From: JAFAXD01 sp051985675
GTDB taxonomy: Bacteria > Pseudomonadota > Alphaproteobacteria > Rhizobiales > Xanthobacteraceae
Direction: 5' to 3'
DNA length: 64,000 nt
Assembly: GCA_051985675.1 (NCBI GenBank)
Contig: JBPYFJ010000139.1
Span: 132,656 to 196,655, forward strand
Shown: one piece after another, positions 44,569 to 54,155 of the stretch
How positions within the stretch are numbered: position 1 is the stretch's first letter
Layout: each line of letters starts with the position of its first letter
Notes under the pieces: model-generated
Seen by the model: only the letters and a program-made list of their open reading frames with translations
The model's database searches: none
What the model was told of the DNA's origin: nothing
Program-made: the position numbers and the translations under genes

Positions 44569-44972
44569 CGATGTCTCCCAGAGCGAAATCGCGGTTTCGC
44601 CCTTAAGCGTTTCAACTTTAGCCCAACCCGCGCGACCCCGGCACGGCGTTAAAATACCAATCAAAACCTCTGCAGCGGTCGAAGTTCCCGATACGCGAGG
44701 AAAGCCATCGCCGCACCGGGAACACCGTCGGTGTGCTGCTTCGTCCTGGCCAGCGGCGCGGCGAAGCGCATCGGTCCACCGCCCTGGCCCCCGTCGCGCC
44801 CTGCACCGGGGCGGCAGTTTTGCCGGGCCAAGCTAAGCCCGGATTAACGCACTCCTGCACAACCAAGGATAGACCGTAACGGCGCATCCCGCCGCGCCCC
44901 GCGCCCTTCTACATGGACTCAGATGCTGTGGAAATCCCAGCGAGTCCAGAACATTTCACGGTCGCCGACCCG
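44569..44972 (-). other. Intergenic region dnaG-rpoD
   Basis: This 404-base stretch holds the promoters expected for rpoD. I find no convincing -35/-10 pair by eye. A hairpin with 6-base arms CCGGGC / GCCCGG lies at 44823-44842, but no U-tract follows. Short open frames on the minus strand lack plausible coding character. Nothing else is recognised. Confidence 0.4.
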
Positions 44973-46874
44973 TCATGCGCGCGACGGACGGCCCGATAGT
45001 GCGCCAAACCCTTCAATTGCGGCTTCGGTCCCCTCGATCGCCAAAAGTTGGCCCTGCACATCGCGTAACCAGGCGAGGTTTTCCTCACTTGGTTCCTCCC
45101 CCAGCGCATGTTCGGCTTCTTTGAGTTCCCTATTTAGCGTGCGGGACTTGCGATGCAAGGTGACGACATGCGTCCACCATTGGCGCACGTCATCAGGCGC
45201 GGCTCCCTGCCTCGCCGGCCAGTCTGCGGGATGCGTGAGCGCAGCCTCAACCCTAGCGAGTATAGAACCCAGATTTCGCTCTTGTAAGGCCTGACGCAAA
45301 GCGTCCTCCTCGGTCGGTCCACGCCCGGCTCCGGCCGCCAACAGCTCCCGGCGCAGCCGATCGGCGTCGGGGTGCAGAAATTCGATGTCAGCCAATTCCT
45401 CGGCATGGCCCTCGAGCAGCCACGGGTGATGGACGATTGCGAGCAGGATTAACGCCTCTCGTGGCTGGAGTGCGGTACGGGAGCCGCGGACGATCGGGCT
45501 GGCAGACAGGCGCGGACTAGCGACTACCGGCGCCGCAGCGAGCGGCGGCCGACCGGCGTGGCGCGATTGCTTGGGATACGGAGAACCGCGCGAGCGGGTC
45601 GCGGTGGTCAGAGCGAACAACTCGCGCAAACGGCCGTCGAAGTCCTGTCGATAATATTTTCGAGTCGCGTCCGGAATCGTGGAGATAGCTAGCGCGAGCT
45701 GCGCTTCGAGGCCCGCTCTGCGTTCCGGGGTATCGAAGCGGCCGCTTTCGGTTTCGCGTGTCCACAAGACGTCGGCGAGCGGGCGCGCCGACGCGAGGAT
45801 ATCCGATATCGCGCCTCGCCCGCCCGCGCGCACGAGGTCATCCGGATCTTGGCCGTCGGGCAACATTGCAAACAACAGACTCTTGCCGGGCCGCAACAGC
45901 GGTAACGCAAGGTCAACCGCGCGATAGGCGGCGCGCCGGCCAGCGGCATCACCGTCAAAACAGAGAATCGGTTCATCCGCCATGCGCCAGAGAAGTCCCA
46001 GCTGATCGTCAGTAAGCGCAGTGCCGAGCGGTGCTACAGTTGCGGAAAATCCCGCCGTCACCATGGCAATGACGTCGATATACCCCTCAACAACGATGAG
46101 TTGCGCGCCGTCGATTGTCGCCGCCCTCGCAGACGCGGCGTTGTAGAGCAGCCCGCCCTTGCGAAAAAGCGGTGTTTCGGGCGAGTTGAGATATTTGGCT
46201 TGTGCATCCTTGTCGAGCGCCCGACCGCCGAAAGCGACGATGCGGCCGCGCAAATCGGAAATCGGAAACATCACTCGGTCGCGAAAGCGATCGTACGGAA
46301 CCGGAATGTCCTCACCAGCCACAAGAAGTCCGGCCTCTACCATCAATTCGACTGAGACGCCCTGCTTGCCTAGATATTCCTTGAGTGCGAACCGATCGGG
46401 AGTGGCGTAGCCGAGCCTGAACCTGACCTGAGTCGCGGGCTCCAGGCCGCGATCGGCCAGGTAACCGCGCGCCTTGGCGCCCGGCCGTGCTGCAAGCGTC
46501 GCCTCGAAGAATTTCGCCGCGAGTTCGATCACGTCATAGAGACTGCGACGATGGCGGTGCTCGGCTTCAGCCTCCTGCGTCGCGACCGGCATCGGCACGC
46601 CCGCCATTGCGGCAAGGCGCTCGACCGCTTCCGGGAACTCGACCCCTTCGGTCGCCATCACAAAATCGAAAATGTCGCCATTGCGGCCGGCCGAAAAATC
46701 AAACCACGATGCTTTTTGATCGTTGACAAAAAAAGACGGCGTTTTTTCCTTGTTGAATGGAGACAACCCCTTCCATTCACGCCCCGCTCTTTTGAGACGC
46801 ACGCGACGACCCACCACCTCCGACACCGGGAGGCGTGCACGTAGTTCATCAAGGAAATTGGGCGGGAAGCGCAT
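44973..46874 (-). CDS. dnaG: DNA primase DnaG (zinc site replaced)
   Basis: A 633-residue RNA-primer synthase. The Toprim core is intact: V-V-E-G-Y-I-D-V-I (catalytic Glu) and C-F-D-G-D-A-A-G-R (metal-binding Asps). The N-terminal zinc-finger region is present as a fold (G-L-S-P-F-N-K-E-K-T-P-S-F and G-D-I-F-D-F), but all four usual Zn ligands (C, H, C, C) are replaced by S38, N41, D59 and A62. This must weaken or abolish zinc binding. The C-terminal helicase-binding region is present. It is upstream of rpoD and begins at an ATG 111 bases from the stop of the next gene. Confidence 0.93.
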   Translation of the reverse strand: MRFPPNFLDELRARLPVSEVVGRRVRLKRAGREWKGLSPFNKEKTPSFFVNDQKASWFDFSAGRNGDIFDFVMATEGVEFPEAVERLAAMAGVPMPVATQEAEAEHRHRRSLYDVIELAAKFFEATLAARPGAKARGYLADRGLEPATQVRFRLGYATPDRFALKEYLGKQGVSVELMVEAGLLVAGEDIPVPYDRFRDRVMFPISDLRGRIVAFGGRALDKDAQAKYLNSPETPLFRKGGLLYNAASARAATIDGAQLIVVEGYIDVIAMVTAGFSATVAPLGTALTDDQLGLLWRMADEPILCFDGDAAGRRAAYRAVDLALPLLRPGKSLLFAMLPDGQDPDDLVRAGGRGAISDILASARPLADVLWTRETESGRFDTPERRAGLEAQLALAISTIPDATRKYYRQDFDGRLRELFALTTATRSRGSPYPKQSRHAGRPPLAAAPVVASPRLSASPIVRGSRTALQPREALILLAIVHHPWLLEGHAEELADIEFLHPDADRLRRELLAAGAGRGPTEEDALRQALQERNLGSILARVEAALTHPADWPARQGAAPDDVRQWWTHVVTLHRKSRTLNRELKEAEHALGEEPSEENLAWLRDVQGQLLAIEGTEAAIEGFGALSGRPSRA

Positions 46875-46985
46875 GGTGATTCGTCACCATAGCCTGCAAC
46901 TCTGACATTGCCAGGAATCGCTGATTCGCGTTGCGGACTTTGGTGCCTTGTCCCGGCTATCCACAGCGCCAGGCTGCGGAACCCT

Positions 46986-47600
46986 CTACCGCGACCGGGC
47001 CAACGCGAGCCACACACCGCCGCCGATGAGGCAACCGCCGCTCAGCCGCGAGACCAACCGCGCGCGCGCCGGGGACAGCAGTGCGCGGACGCGACCTGTC
47101 AGCACCGCATACCCGCTGTCGAAAATGCCGGCAACCGACATAGCGGTTACGCCAAGAATCAGCACCTGCCGGACGTAGTCGCCTTTGGGATCAACGAATT
47201 GCGGAATAAAAGCCCCGAATAGGAGCAGCGCCTTCGGGTTGCTCATCAGCACCAGAAAGCCCTGCCAGAAAAAGCCCATCCGCGGCGCCGGTATTCTTGC
47301 CGGATCGCCGAGCGCGCCTGGCGCGCGGAGAAATTTCAACCCAAGCCAAATGAGGTAAGCAGCACCGGCAAGCCTAACCCAGTCGAACCAGACTCCCATG
47401 GTGGCGATTAGCGACGCCAGTCCAATCAACACAATCCCGATCATCACAGCGAGCCCGAGCTGCGTGCCCGCGATGTTGATGAGGCCGGCCCGCGTCCCAT
47501 GCGTCACACTGTTTGCGACAATGAGTGAAACCGTGGGCCCCGGCACGATCACGACCACAACACACGCAAGTACATAGGCGAGGTAGAACTCGAGAGACAT
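46986..47600 (-). CDS. LysE-family amino-acid exporter
   Basis: A 204-residue inner-membrane protein of the RhtB/LysE superfamily with six hydrophobic segments. Marks are V-P-G-P-T-V-S-L-I near the N-terminus (the family P-G-P), G-T-Q-L-G-L, Y-L-I-W-L-G-L-K and the N-P-K-A-L-L-L-F-G motif in the middle. It exports amino acids or related small molecules; the substrate is not predictable. ATG 47600 (M-S-L-E-F-Y) is chosen; a longer in-frame start at 47621 adds only Arg-rich residues. Confidence 0.92.
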   Translation of the reverse strand: MSLEFYLAYVLACVVVVIVPGPTVSLIVANSVTHGTRAGLINIAGTQLGLAVMIGIVLIGLASLIATMGVWFDWVRLAGAAYLIWLGLKFLRAPGALGDPARIPAPRMGFFWQGFLVLMSNPKALLLFGAFIPQFVDPKGDYVRQVLILGVTAMSVAGIFDSGYAVLTGRVRALLSPARARLVSRLSGGCLIGGGVWLALARSR

Positions 47601-47671
47601 TCGGCACCCCGTTCTTCTCAACCCGCATCGCTATCCCGGCAACTGTCCGATCGAAGCGATCATCGGACGCG

Positions 47672-48127
47672 CTAGCCCTGCAGCAACTCCTTCACCAGCG
47701 GGCTGACCTTGCCGAAATCCATCCGACCGGCATAGCGCGCTCTGAGAGTCGCGATCACCTTGCCCATGTCCTTCATTGAGGAAGCGCCGGTCTCGGCAAT
47801 CGCCTCCGTAATGGCGCTCCGGACCTCGGCGTCCGGCATCTGTTTGGGTAGATATGCCGCGATGATCGCAATCTCGTCGCGCTCCTGCTGGGCGAGCTCC
47901 GCGCGTCCACCCTTCTCGTAAAGATCGATCGCTTCCTGGCGCTGCTTGATCATTTTCGCCAGCAGGGCGAGGAGTTCATCGTCGCCTAGGGGTCCTTTAT
48001 TCTGGCCGCGCGCCTCGATGTCGGCATTCTTGAGCGCGGAATTGATGAGGCGCAGCGTTGATACACGACGTTCGTCGCGCGCCTTCATGGCGTCCTTTAG
48101 GGCGTTGTTGATGTCGTCGCGCAGCAT
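47672..48127 (-). CDS. GatB/YqeY domain-containing protein
   Basis: A 151-residue helical protein of the YqeY family, related to the C-terminal tRNA-binding tail of GatB. It starts M-L-R-D-D-I-N-N-A-L-K-D-A-M-K and contains R-R-V-S-T-L-R-L-I and Y-L-P-K-Q-M. The family is thought to act on tRNA or amidotransferases; exact function is not proven. ATG 48127 matches homologous N-termini; GTG 48133 adds two residues. It is 9 bases downstream of a small membrane-protein gene on the same strand. Confidence 0.9.
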   Translation of the reverse strand: MLRDDINNALKDAMKARDERRVSTLRLINSALKNADIEARGQNKGPLGDDELLALLAKMIKQRQEAIDLYEKGGRAELAQQERDEIAIIAAYLPKQMPDAEVRSAITEAIAETGASSMKDMGKVIATLRARYAGRMDFGKVSPLVKELLQG

Positions 48128-48136
48128 CTTCACAGC

Positions 48137-48370
48137 TCAGGTCTCGGTTGCGACGGCCGTAACCCGATTGCGCCAGCGGTGTAGCGCGACAACGGCCCAA
48201 ATCAACTCCACGATTCCGAACGGCCAAGCACCTTGCAGGAAACCGTACGCGGAAGCGAGTGCGCAGCTCACGGCGAATGCCAGAACGAACCAGTGCGCGC
48301 GATCCTCCAATGCGTAGCATGCCAACACGGCGCTGACGCTGAACAGTCCGAACGCCGCCAGCGCATCCAT
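48137..48370 (-). CDS. Small conserved membrane protein (77 aa)
   Basis: 77 residues with three hydrophobic segments, a short charged loop (E-D-R-A-H-W) and a basic end (H-R-W-R-N-R). Short membrane proteins with W-P-F-G-I-V-E-L-I-W-A-V-V-A are frequent in rhizobial genomes, and by position this one sits before yqeY. It is probably translated, given the small gap and matching codon use, but I cannot assign a function. Confidence 0.6.
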   Translation of the reverse strand: MDALAAFGLFSVSAVLACYALEDRAHWFVLAFAVSCALASAYGFLQGAWPFGIVELIWAVVALHRWRNRVTAVATET

Positions 48371-48473
48371 ACCAACGTCTATCCTCTACCAGGCTATCGC
48401 AGCTATCTAGGCTGCGCGCGAACGTTGAACAAGCTGAATTGGCGCAAAATGCGCGCCCCAAGCCACGGCCCGC

Positions 48474-49049
48474 TCAAGCAGGCTTCATCAAGCGCTTTCG
48501 CACGACCGCAAGGATCCGATCAGACAACACCGGCCCCTCAACGATACGCGACAAAACGATTGCCCCCACCATGGATGAAATCGCCGCGATGGCCTCATCA
48601 CGGCGGGCCTCCGGTGTTTCGCCCGCGGATGCATTTGCCACGACGTCAATCATCGCCATTGTCGCGTCTGCAAATGCGCGTCGCACGTCCTTGCCGTGAC
48701 GCGTTGCGTCGGGCCCCATCGCCGCCATCGCACAGCCGGTACCGGGCTGATCGCGGTGTGCACGAGAGACGTACGAACGCACCAAACGATTAAACATTCC
48801 TGGCGAGCCCTGACCGCCCGCCTCTGCGATCCAGCTCGCACGGATATCAGCGGCTGATTGCCGAATCGCGGCCGCCGCGAGTTCCTCCTTCGAGGCAAAG
48901 TGGCTATAGACTGCGCCATGCGTCATCCCCGCCGCTTTCGCCAACGCGTCAACGCCGATTCCCTCAATGCCGCGTTCACGTAAGAGCTTCGCCGCGACGG
49001 CAATTACCTGCTCACGATTCCTAGCCTGCTGCGCCTTCGATACGCGCAT
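48474..49049 (-). CDS. TetR/AcrR-family transcriptional regulator
   Basis: A 191-residue repressor. The N-terminal HTH spans residues ~10-55 (R-E-Q-V-I-A-V-A-A-K-L-L-R-E-R-G, then A-G-M-T-H-G-A-V-Y-S-H-F-A-S-K). The C-terminal helical domain would bind a small ligand. It is divergent from the thioesterase gene; an ATTAC-N4-GTAAT palindrome in the 83-base gap is the likely operator, so it probably represses the thioesterase and itself. Confidence 0.92.
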   Translation of the reverse strand: MRVSKAQQARNREQVIAVAAKLLRERGIEGIGVDALAKAAGMTHGAVYSHFASKEELAAAAIRQSAADIRASWIAEAGGQGSPGMFNRLVRSYVSRAHRDQPGTGCAMAAMGPDATRHGKDVRRAFADATMAMIDVVANASAGETPEARRDEAIAAISSMVGAIVLSRIVEGPVLSDRILAVVRKRLMKPA

Positions 49050-49092
49050 GCGATTCCCTTCTCTGCGTTCCTGGACAATAGCACGAAATTTG

Positions 49093-49106
49093 ATTACGAT
49101 AGTAAT
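49093..49106. promoter_or_regulatory. Candidate TetR operator
   Basis: A palindrome with arms ATTAC / GTAAT and 4-base spacer GATA lies between the divergent TetR and thioesterase genes, in the AT-rich part of the gap. Symmetry and location fit TetR-family control; arms are short, so confidence is moderate. Confidence 0.45.
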
Positions 49107-49132
49107 TAATAAGGGCGAGGTTGGAGCACGTC

Positions 49133-49645
49133 ATGGACCTGCGGATTGCGTCGACTGTCGGGGTAATTCCGATTGAGGAGCTAGCTGCAGCGCCGGGTCT
49201 TGAGCTGCTGCGTGGCATCATGGATGGACGCTATCCGGCCCCGCCGATCGCTGAACTGCTTGGGTTTCGTCTCACCGAAGTGGTTTTAGGACGAGCCGTC
49301 TTTCAGAGCACACCGGAGTTCAAGTACTATAATCCGCTTGGCACCGTGCACGGAGGCTATGCCGCAACACAGCTCGATTCTTGCATGGGGTGTTGCGTCC
49401 ATTCGACCCTGCCCGCCGGCATCGGCTACACGACCCTTGAATTCAAGGTCACGCTAATTCGAGCCATCACGGAGCAAACCGGCGTTGTCACTGCCGAGGG
49501 CCGCATTCTCAACTCCGGCCGGCGCGCGGCGACCGCGGAAGGCCGCCTGACCGATGCGAAGGGGCGGCTACTGGCCCACGGGACCACGACTTGTCTGGTG
49601 TTCGACCTTCCGGTCGTCGCCAAACCATCCTCGGGGCCCCGCTGA
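49133..49645 (+). CDS. PaaI-type hotdog-fold thioesterase
   Basis: A 170-residue acyl-CoA thioesterase-like protein. The hotdog fold is recognised from G-F-R-L-T-E-V-V-L-G, the central helix motif N-P-L-G-T-V-H-G-G-Y-A-A-T-Q-L-D-S, and Y-T-T-L-E-F-K-V-T-L. The catalytic acidic residue is probably the Asp in Q-L-D-S. Phenylacetate-type thioesterases share this arrangement. GGAG precedes ATG 49133. It is divergent from a TetR gene and probably controlled by it. Confidence 0.9.
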   Translation: MDLRIASTVGVIPIEELAAAPGLELLRGIMDGRYPAPPIAELLGFRLTEVVLGRAVFQSTPEFKYYNPLGTVHGGYAATQLDSCMGCCVHSTLPAGIGYTTLEFKVTLIRAITEQTGVVTAEGRILNSGRRAATAEGRLTDAKGRLLAHGTTTCLVFDLPVVAKPSSGPR

Positions 49646-49733
49646 GCGGCGGACTCCTGGTGCGCGCCTGAGTCTGGCAAAGCCCGGTCGCCATCGATAT
49701 GCATACTCGCGGCCGAATGCCGCGAGGATACGC

Positions 49734-50426
49734 ATGCGCGAGTGGATTGATTGGTACGATTCAGATCACTCGATCTACGTGAGTGCGCGCCACCGCGACG
49801 TGCATTTTCGCCGTATCGCGACCGATATTCTAGAATTTGTCCCGCACTCGGACGCCATCGTGCTGGACTATAGTTGCGGCGAGGCGCTGCACGCCGATGT
49901 GATCGCCGCCCGCGTCGCAAAGCTGGTGCTTGCCGAACCCGCAGCGGGCGTGCGCGCACGTCTTACGGCGCGTTACGCCGCCAATCCTAAGATCGAGGTT
50001 CGTTCGCTCGATGAACTTGAAGCCTTGCCCAAGAATTCACTCGACCTGGCAGTCATGCATTCGGTCGCGCAGTACCTGACGCCCACAGAACTTGCGGCGG
50101 CACTCGACCTCTTGCGAGGGCTGCTCAAACCTCACGGACAGCTGGTCCTTGGGGACATTATTGCATCGGACACAATTGCGGCTGTCGACGCCGCGGCATT
50201 GCTGCGCTTTGGATTGGCCAACGGCTTCTTCATCGCTGCTTTCACTGGCCTGGTGCGGACTTTTTTTTCCGACTATTGGCGCCTGCGCAGCACGATCGGA
50301 CTCACCCGTTACGACCCGCACGCGATAGAGACCATGCTCATCGCACATGGGTTTTCAGCCGAGCGAGCATCCCGCAATATCGGCCACAATCAGGCCCGCT
50401 CGACCTATCGGTGCAAAGTCCGCTAA
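49734..50426 (+). CDS. Class I SAM-dependent methyltransferase
   Basis: A 230-residue methyltransferase. Motif I is degenerate, V-L-D-Y-S-C-G-E-A (usual D-x-G-x-G), with E in motif II (L-A-E-P) and S-L-D-L-A-V-M-H-S-V-A-Q-Y-L as motif IV. The hydrophobic stretch A-N-G-F-F-I-A-A-F-T-G-L-V-R is unusual for a soluble enzyme and suggests a membrane-associated acceptor. ATG 49734 has GCGAGGA upstream. No partner gene is obvious; the substrate is unknown. Confidence 0.82.
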   Translation: MREWIDWYDSDHSIYVSARHRDVHFRRIATDILEFVPHSDAIVLDYSCGEALHADVIAARVAKLVLAEPAAGVRARLTARYAANPKIEVRSLDELEALPKNSLDLAVMHSVAQYLTPTELAAALDLLRGLLKPHGQLVLGDIIASDTIAAVDAAALLRFGLANGFFIAAFTGLVRTFFSDYWRLRSTIGLTRYDPHAIETMLIAHGFSAERASRNIGHNQARSTYRCKVR

Positions 50427-50618
50427 GGGTTCGCCCGGGAACGCCGGATGCGCCCGGGCACAAACCACGAGCCCGCGATCGGACCCCTTCCCTCCCCCTC
50501 GATTCTAGGCTACAGGCTGCCCGCCGCCACCGGTACCGGAGTTCCTGGTTCGGCGTACAGAGTGCACAAATCGGCTCGAGCGGGCGCCCAATCGGCGCGC
50601 CGGTAATCCCGAGAGGCG

Positions 50619-50640
50619 AGCGGCTGATGCCGCTTTTTTT
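50619..50640 (+). terminator. Intrinsic terminator 57 bases before carB
   Basis: Perfect 6-base arms AGCGGC / GCCGCT with a TGAT loop, then a run of seven T (50634-50640). It lies between the methyltransferase gene and carB. It may end the upstream transcript, a small RNA, or act as an attenuator in a carB leader. The remainder of 50427-50618 shows no gene I recognise; it has a C-rich tract (CCCTTCCCTCCCCC). Confidence 0.75.
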
Positions 50641-50696
50641 GTGCCAACGTCATGCCCGCCTTCGCGATCTGGGGCGGGTCCACATATTGAAACGGA

Positions 50697-53600
50697 ATGC
50701 CCAAGCGGACTGACATTTCATCGATCCTGATCATTGGCGCCGGCCCGATCGTTATCGGCCAGGCCTGTGAGTTCGACTATTCCGGCACCCAGGCGTGCAA
50801 GGCCCTCCGCGAGGAGGGCTATCGGGTCATCCTGGTCAACTCCAATCCCGCGACCATCATGACCGATCCGGAATTGGCGGACGCCACCTATATCGAGCCG
50901 ATTACGCCGGAGATTGTTGCCAAGATCATCGAAAAGGAGCGACCCGATGCCCTGCTGCCTACGATGGGCGGCCAGACCGCGCTCAATTGTGCGCTGTCGC
51001 TGCGGCGCATGGGGGTCCTGGATCAGTTCGGGGTGAAAATGATTGGCGCCTCCGCCGACGCTATCGACAAGGCGGAGGATCGCGAGCTGTTTCGCGAGGC
51101 CATGCAGAAGATCGGTCTTGCGACGCCGAAATCGGCCCTCGCCGATGCGTCCGATCTCAAGAAACTGGATCGCGACCAGCATAGCGCGGAGCTGGCGCGC
51201 GTCAAAGTGATGAAGCTTCCGCCCCACGCCGAAGCGGAGGCACTTGCGGCGTTCCAAAAATCATGGGACGCCGACGAACCAGCGCGGAAGCGGCGCTATA
51301 TCGAGAAGGGGCTGATCGAGGCCCTCGAGGCGCTCGCCGAGATTGGCCTTCCGGCCATCATCCGCCCTTCGTTCACGCTTGCCGGAACTGGTGGCGGCAT
51401 CGCATACAACAAGGCCGAGTTCTTCGAGATTGTCGAGCGCGGACTCGATGCATCGCCTACTACTGAAGTACTGATTGAGGAATCGGTACTGGGCTGGAAA
51501 GAATTCGAGATGGAGGTGGTGCGTGATCGCCGCGACAACTGCATCATCGTCTGCTCGATCGAAAACCTCGACCCGATGGGCGTCCACACCGGCGATTCGA
51601 TCACCATCGCGCCGGCCCTCACGTTGACCGACAAGGAGTATCAGGTCATGCGCGATGCCGCGATTGCGGTGCTGCGCGAGATCGGTGTCGAGACCGGGGG
51701 ATCGAACGTACAATTCGCGATCAACCCGAAGGACGGCCGGCTGGTCATCATCGAAATGAATCCCCGGGTGTCGCGCTCCTCCGCGCTCGCGTCAAAAGCA
51801 ACCGGGTTCCCGATCGCAAAGGTCGCAGCCAAACTCGCGGTCGGCTACACGCTCGACGAGATCGAAAATGACATAACCGGCGGCGCAACGCCGGCATCCT
51901 TCGAGCCGACCATCGACTACATCGTGACTAAAATCCCACGCTTTGCGTTCGAGAAATTTCCCGGAGCGGAACCGGTCCTGACCACGTCGATGAAGTCTGT
52001 CGGCGAGGTGATGGCGATCGGGCGAACGTTCGCGGAGTCGCTGCAAAAAGCACTGCGCTCGCTCGAGACCGGACTGACCGGTCTCGACGAAATCACCATC
52101 ACGGGTCTCGGCCAGGGCGACGACAAGAACGCGATCCGGGCAGCCCTCGGCACGCCGACACCCGATCGCATCCTCAACGTCGCACAAGCGATGCGGCTCG
52201 GTTTCACCGACGAGCAGATTTACGATGCATGTGCCATCGATCGATGGTTCCTGGCTGAGATCCGCGGCATCGTGGATACCGAGCAAGAGATCAGGAACAA
52301 GGGACTTCCTACGAGTGCGGCGGTGTTTCGCCGTCTCAAATCAATGGGGTTCTCCGATGCGAGGCTGGGGAGGCTAACCGGTCTCTCCACCGACGAGGTC
52401 GCCAGCCGACGCCGCAAGCTCGAGGTGCGGCCGATGTTCAAGCGCATCGACACCTGCGCCGCCGAGTTCGCGTCGCCGACCGCCTACATGTATTCAACCT
52501 ATCAGACGCCCTTTGACGGCGCCGCGGCAGATGAGGCGGCTCCTTCCGATAAACGGAAGGTCGTAATTCTGGGCGGCGGTCCCAATCGGATCGGCCAAGG
52601 CATCGAGTTCGACTACTGCTGCTGCCACGCCGCGTTCGCACTCAAGGACGCCGGTTACGAAACGATCATGATCAACTGCAATCCGGAGACGGTTTCTACC
52701 GACTACGACACGTCGGACCGGCTCTATTTTGAACCGTTGACGGTGGAGGACGTCCTCGAGATCATCGATGCGGAGCGTAGCAACGGAACGCTGCACGGCG
52801 TGATCGTTCAATTCGGCGGTCAGACGCCGCTGAAGCTCGCCGAAGCGCTGGAGCGAGCCAACGTACCAATCCTCGGTACATCACACGATGCAATCGATCT
52901 CGCCGAGGATCGAGACCGGTTCAAGAAGCTGATTGAAACCCTGGGACTGCGTCAACCACAAAGCGGGGTGGCAACGAGCCCAACCGCCGCTCAAGCAATC
53001 GCCGAGGCGATCGGCTACCCAATCCTCATCCGGCCGTCCTACGTGCTCGGCGGCCGCGCAATGGAAATTATCCATGATGGCAGCCAGCTCAATCGCTATC
53101 TGGAGCGACTGTCGGGCCATCTCGATCGGCCATCGGACTTGGTTGTGTCCGAGAAGCGTCCGTTGCTTATCGATAGCTACTTGTCCGACGCGATTGAAGT
53201 TGACGTCGATTGCCTTGCCGACAACCACGAGACCTTTGTCGCCGGCATCATGGAACACATCGAGGAAGCCGGCATTCACTCTGGCGATTCCGCCTGTGCA
53301 TTGCCGCCGCGCTCGCTCGATTCCCCGACGATCGCCGAACTCGAGCGCCAGACCCGCGCACTTGCAGTCGCGCTCAAGGTGGGCGGCTTAATGAACGTGC
53401 AATACGCCATTAAGGACGGCGAGATCTATGTCTTAGAGGTCAATCCACGAGCGTCGCGCACCGTCCCCTTTGTGGCCAAGGTTATCGGAATCCCGGTAGC
53501 GAAGATCGCCGCACGGGTCATGGCGGGCGAGGCACTGACCGACTTTCGTTTGAAGCCGATCTGTTTCGAGGGCGGCTGTTCCAAGCATATCGGGGTCAAG

Positions 53601-54155
53601 GAAGCCGTATTTCCGTTCGCCCGCTTCCCCGGCGTAGACACCGTTCTCGGCCCCGAAATGAAGTCGACTGGCGAGGTGATGGGGATTGATCGCTCGTTCG
53701 AGATCGCGTTTGCCAAAAGCCAAATCGGCGGTGGCACCCGTTTGCCGAAATCCGGCACGGTGTTTGTTTCGGTTCGCGATGTAGACAAGGCTCGGATTTT
53801 GGACGCGATACGCCTGCTCGAGGGCTTAGGGTTCCGAGTCATCGCTACGTCCGGCACGCAGCGCTATCTGGCCGAACATGGAATTACTGCGCATAAGGTT
53901 AACAAGGTCGCCGAGGGCCGTCCTCATATTGTGGACGCCATTAAAAACGGGGACGTTCAGCTCGTTTTCAACACTACTGAAGGGGCTACTGCGCTGGCCG
54001 ATTCTCGATCCCTGCGCCGAGCCGCCCTCTTGCATAAAGTCCCATACTACACCACTCTTTCAGGCGCCGTTGCTGGGGCGCTAGGTATCAAAGCCTATCT
54101 CGGGGGTGACTTCGAGGTGCGCGCGCTGCAGGCCTATTTCGCAGACGAGACCTGA
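50697..54155 (+). CDS. carB: Carbamoyl-phosphate synthase large subunit
   Basis: A 1152-residue enzyme making carbamoyl phosphate for arginine and pyrimidine synthesis. Two ATP-grasp halves are clear: the first begins S-I-L-I-I-G-A-G-P-I-V-I-G-Q-A-C-E-F-D-Y, the second V-V-I-L-G-G-G-P-N-R-I-G-Q-G-I-E-F-D-Y. It is longer than E. coli CarB (~1070) because of an insertion near residues 146-215, a feature I recall from rhizobial enzymes. The C-terminal allosteric domain is present. carA is not adjacent. An intrinsic terminator 57 bases upstream suggests leader control. Confidence 0.97.
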   Translation: MPKRTDISSILIIGAGPIVIGQACEFDYSGTQACKALREEGYRVILVNSNPATIMTDPELADATYIEPITPEIVAKIIEKERPDALLPTMGGQTALNCALSLRRMGVLDQFGVKMIGASADAIDKAEDRELFREAMQKIGLATPKSALADASDLKKLDRDQHSAELARVKVMKLPPHAEAEALAAFQKSWDADEPARKRRYIEKGLIEALEALAEIGLPAIIRPSFTLAGTGGGIAYNKAEFFEIVERGLDASPTTEVLIEESVLGWKEFEMEVVRDRRDNCIIVCSIENLDPMGVHTGDSITIAPALTLTDKEYQVMRDAAIAVLREIGVETGGSNVQFAINPKDGRLVIIEMNPRVSRSSALASKATGFPIAKVAAKLAVGYTLDEIENDITGGATPASFEPTIDYIVTKIPRFAFEKFPGAEPVLTTSMKSVGEVMAIGRTFAESLQKALRSLETGLTGLDEITITGLGQGDDKNAIRAALGTPTPDRILNVAQAMRLGFTDEQIYDACAIDRWFLAEIRGIVDTEQEIRNKGLPTSAAVFRRLKSMGFSDARLGRLTGLSTDEVASRRRKLEVRPMFKRIDTCAAEFASPTAYMYSTYQTPFDGAAADEAAPSDKRKVVILGGGPNRIGQGIEFDYCCCHAAFALKDAGYETIMINCNPETVSTDYDTSDRLYFEPLTVEDVLEIIDAERSNGTLHGVIVQFGGQTPLKLAEALERANVPILGTSHDAIDLAEDRDRFKKLIETLGLRQPQSGVATSPTAAQAIAEAIGYPILIRPSYVLGGRAMEIIHDGSQLNRYLERLSGHLDRPSDLVVSEKRPLLIDSYLSDAIEVDVDCLADNHETFVAGIMEHIEEAGIHSGDSACALPPRSLDSPTIAELERQTRALAVALKVGGLMNVQYAIKDGEIYVLEVNPRASRTVPFVAKVIGIPVAKIAARVMAGEALTDFRLKPICFEGGCSKHIGVKEAVFPFARFPGVDTVLGPEMKSTGEVMGIDRSFEIAFAKSQIGGGTRLPKSGTVFVSVRDVDKARILDAIRLLEGLGFRVIATSGTQRYLAEHGITAHKVNKVAEGRPHIVDAIKNGDVQLVFNTTEGATALADSRSLRRAALLHKVPYYTTLSGAVAGALGIKAYLGGDFEVRALQAYFADET

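Noticed and set aside
44618..44887. Minus-strand open frame between dnaG and rpoD
   Set aside because: No ribosome site, no recognisable domain, and rpoD promoters are expected here.
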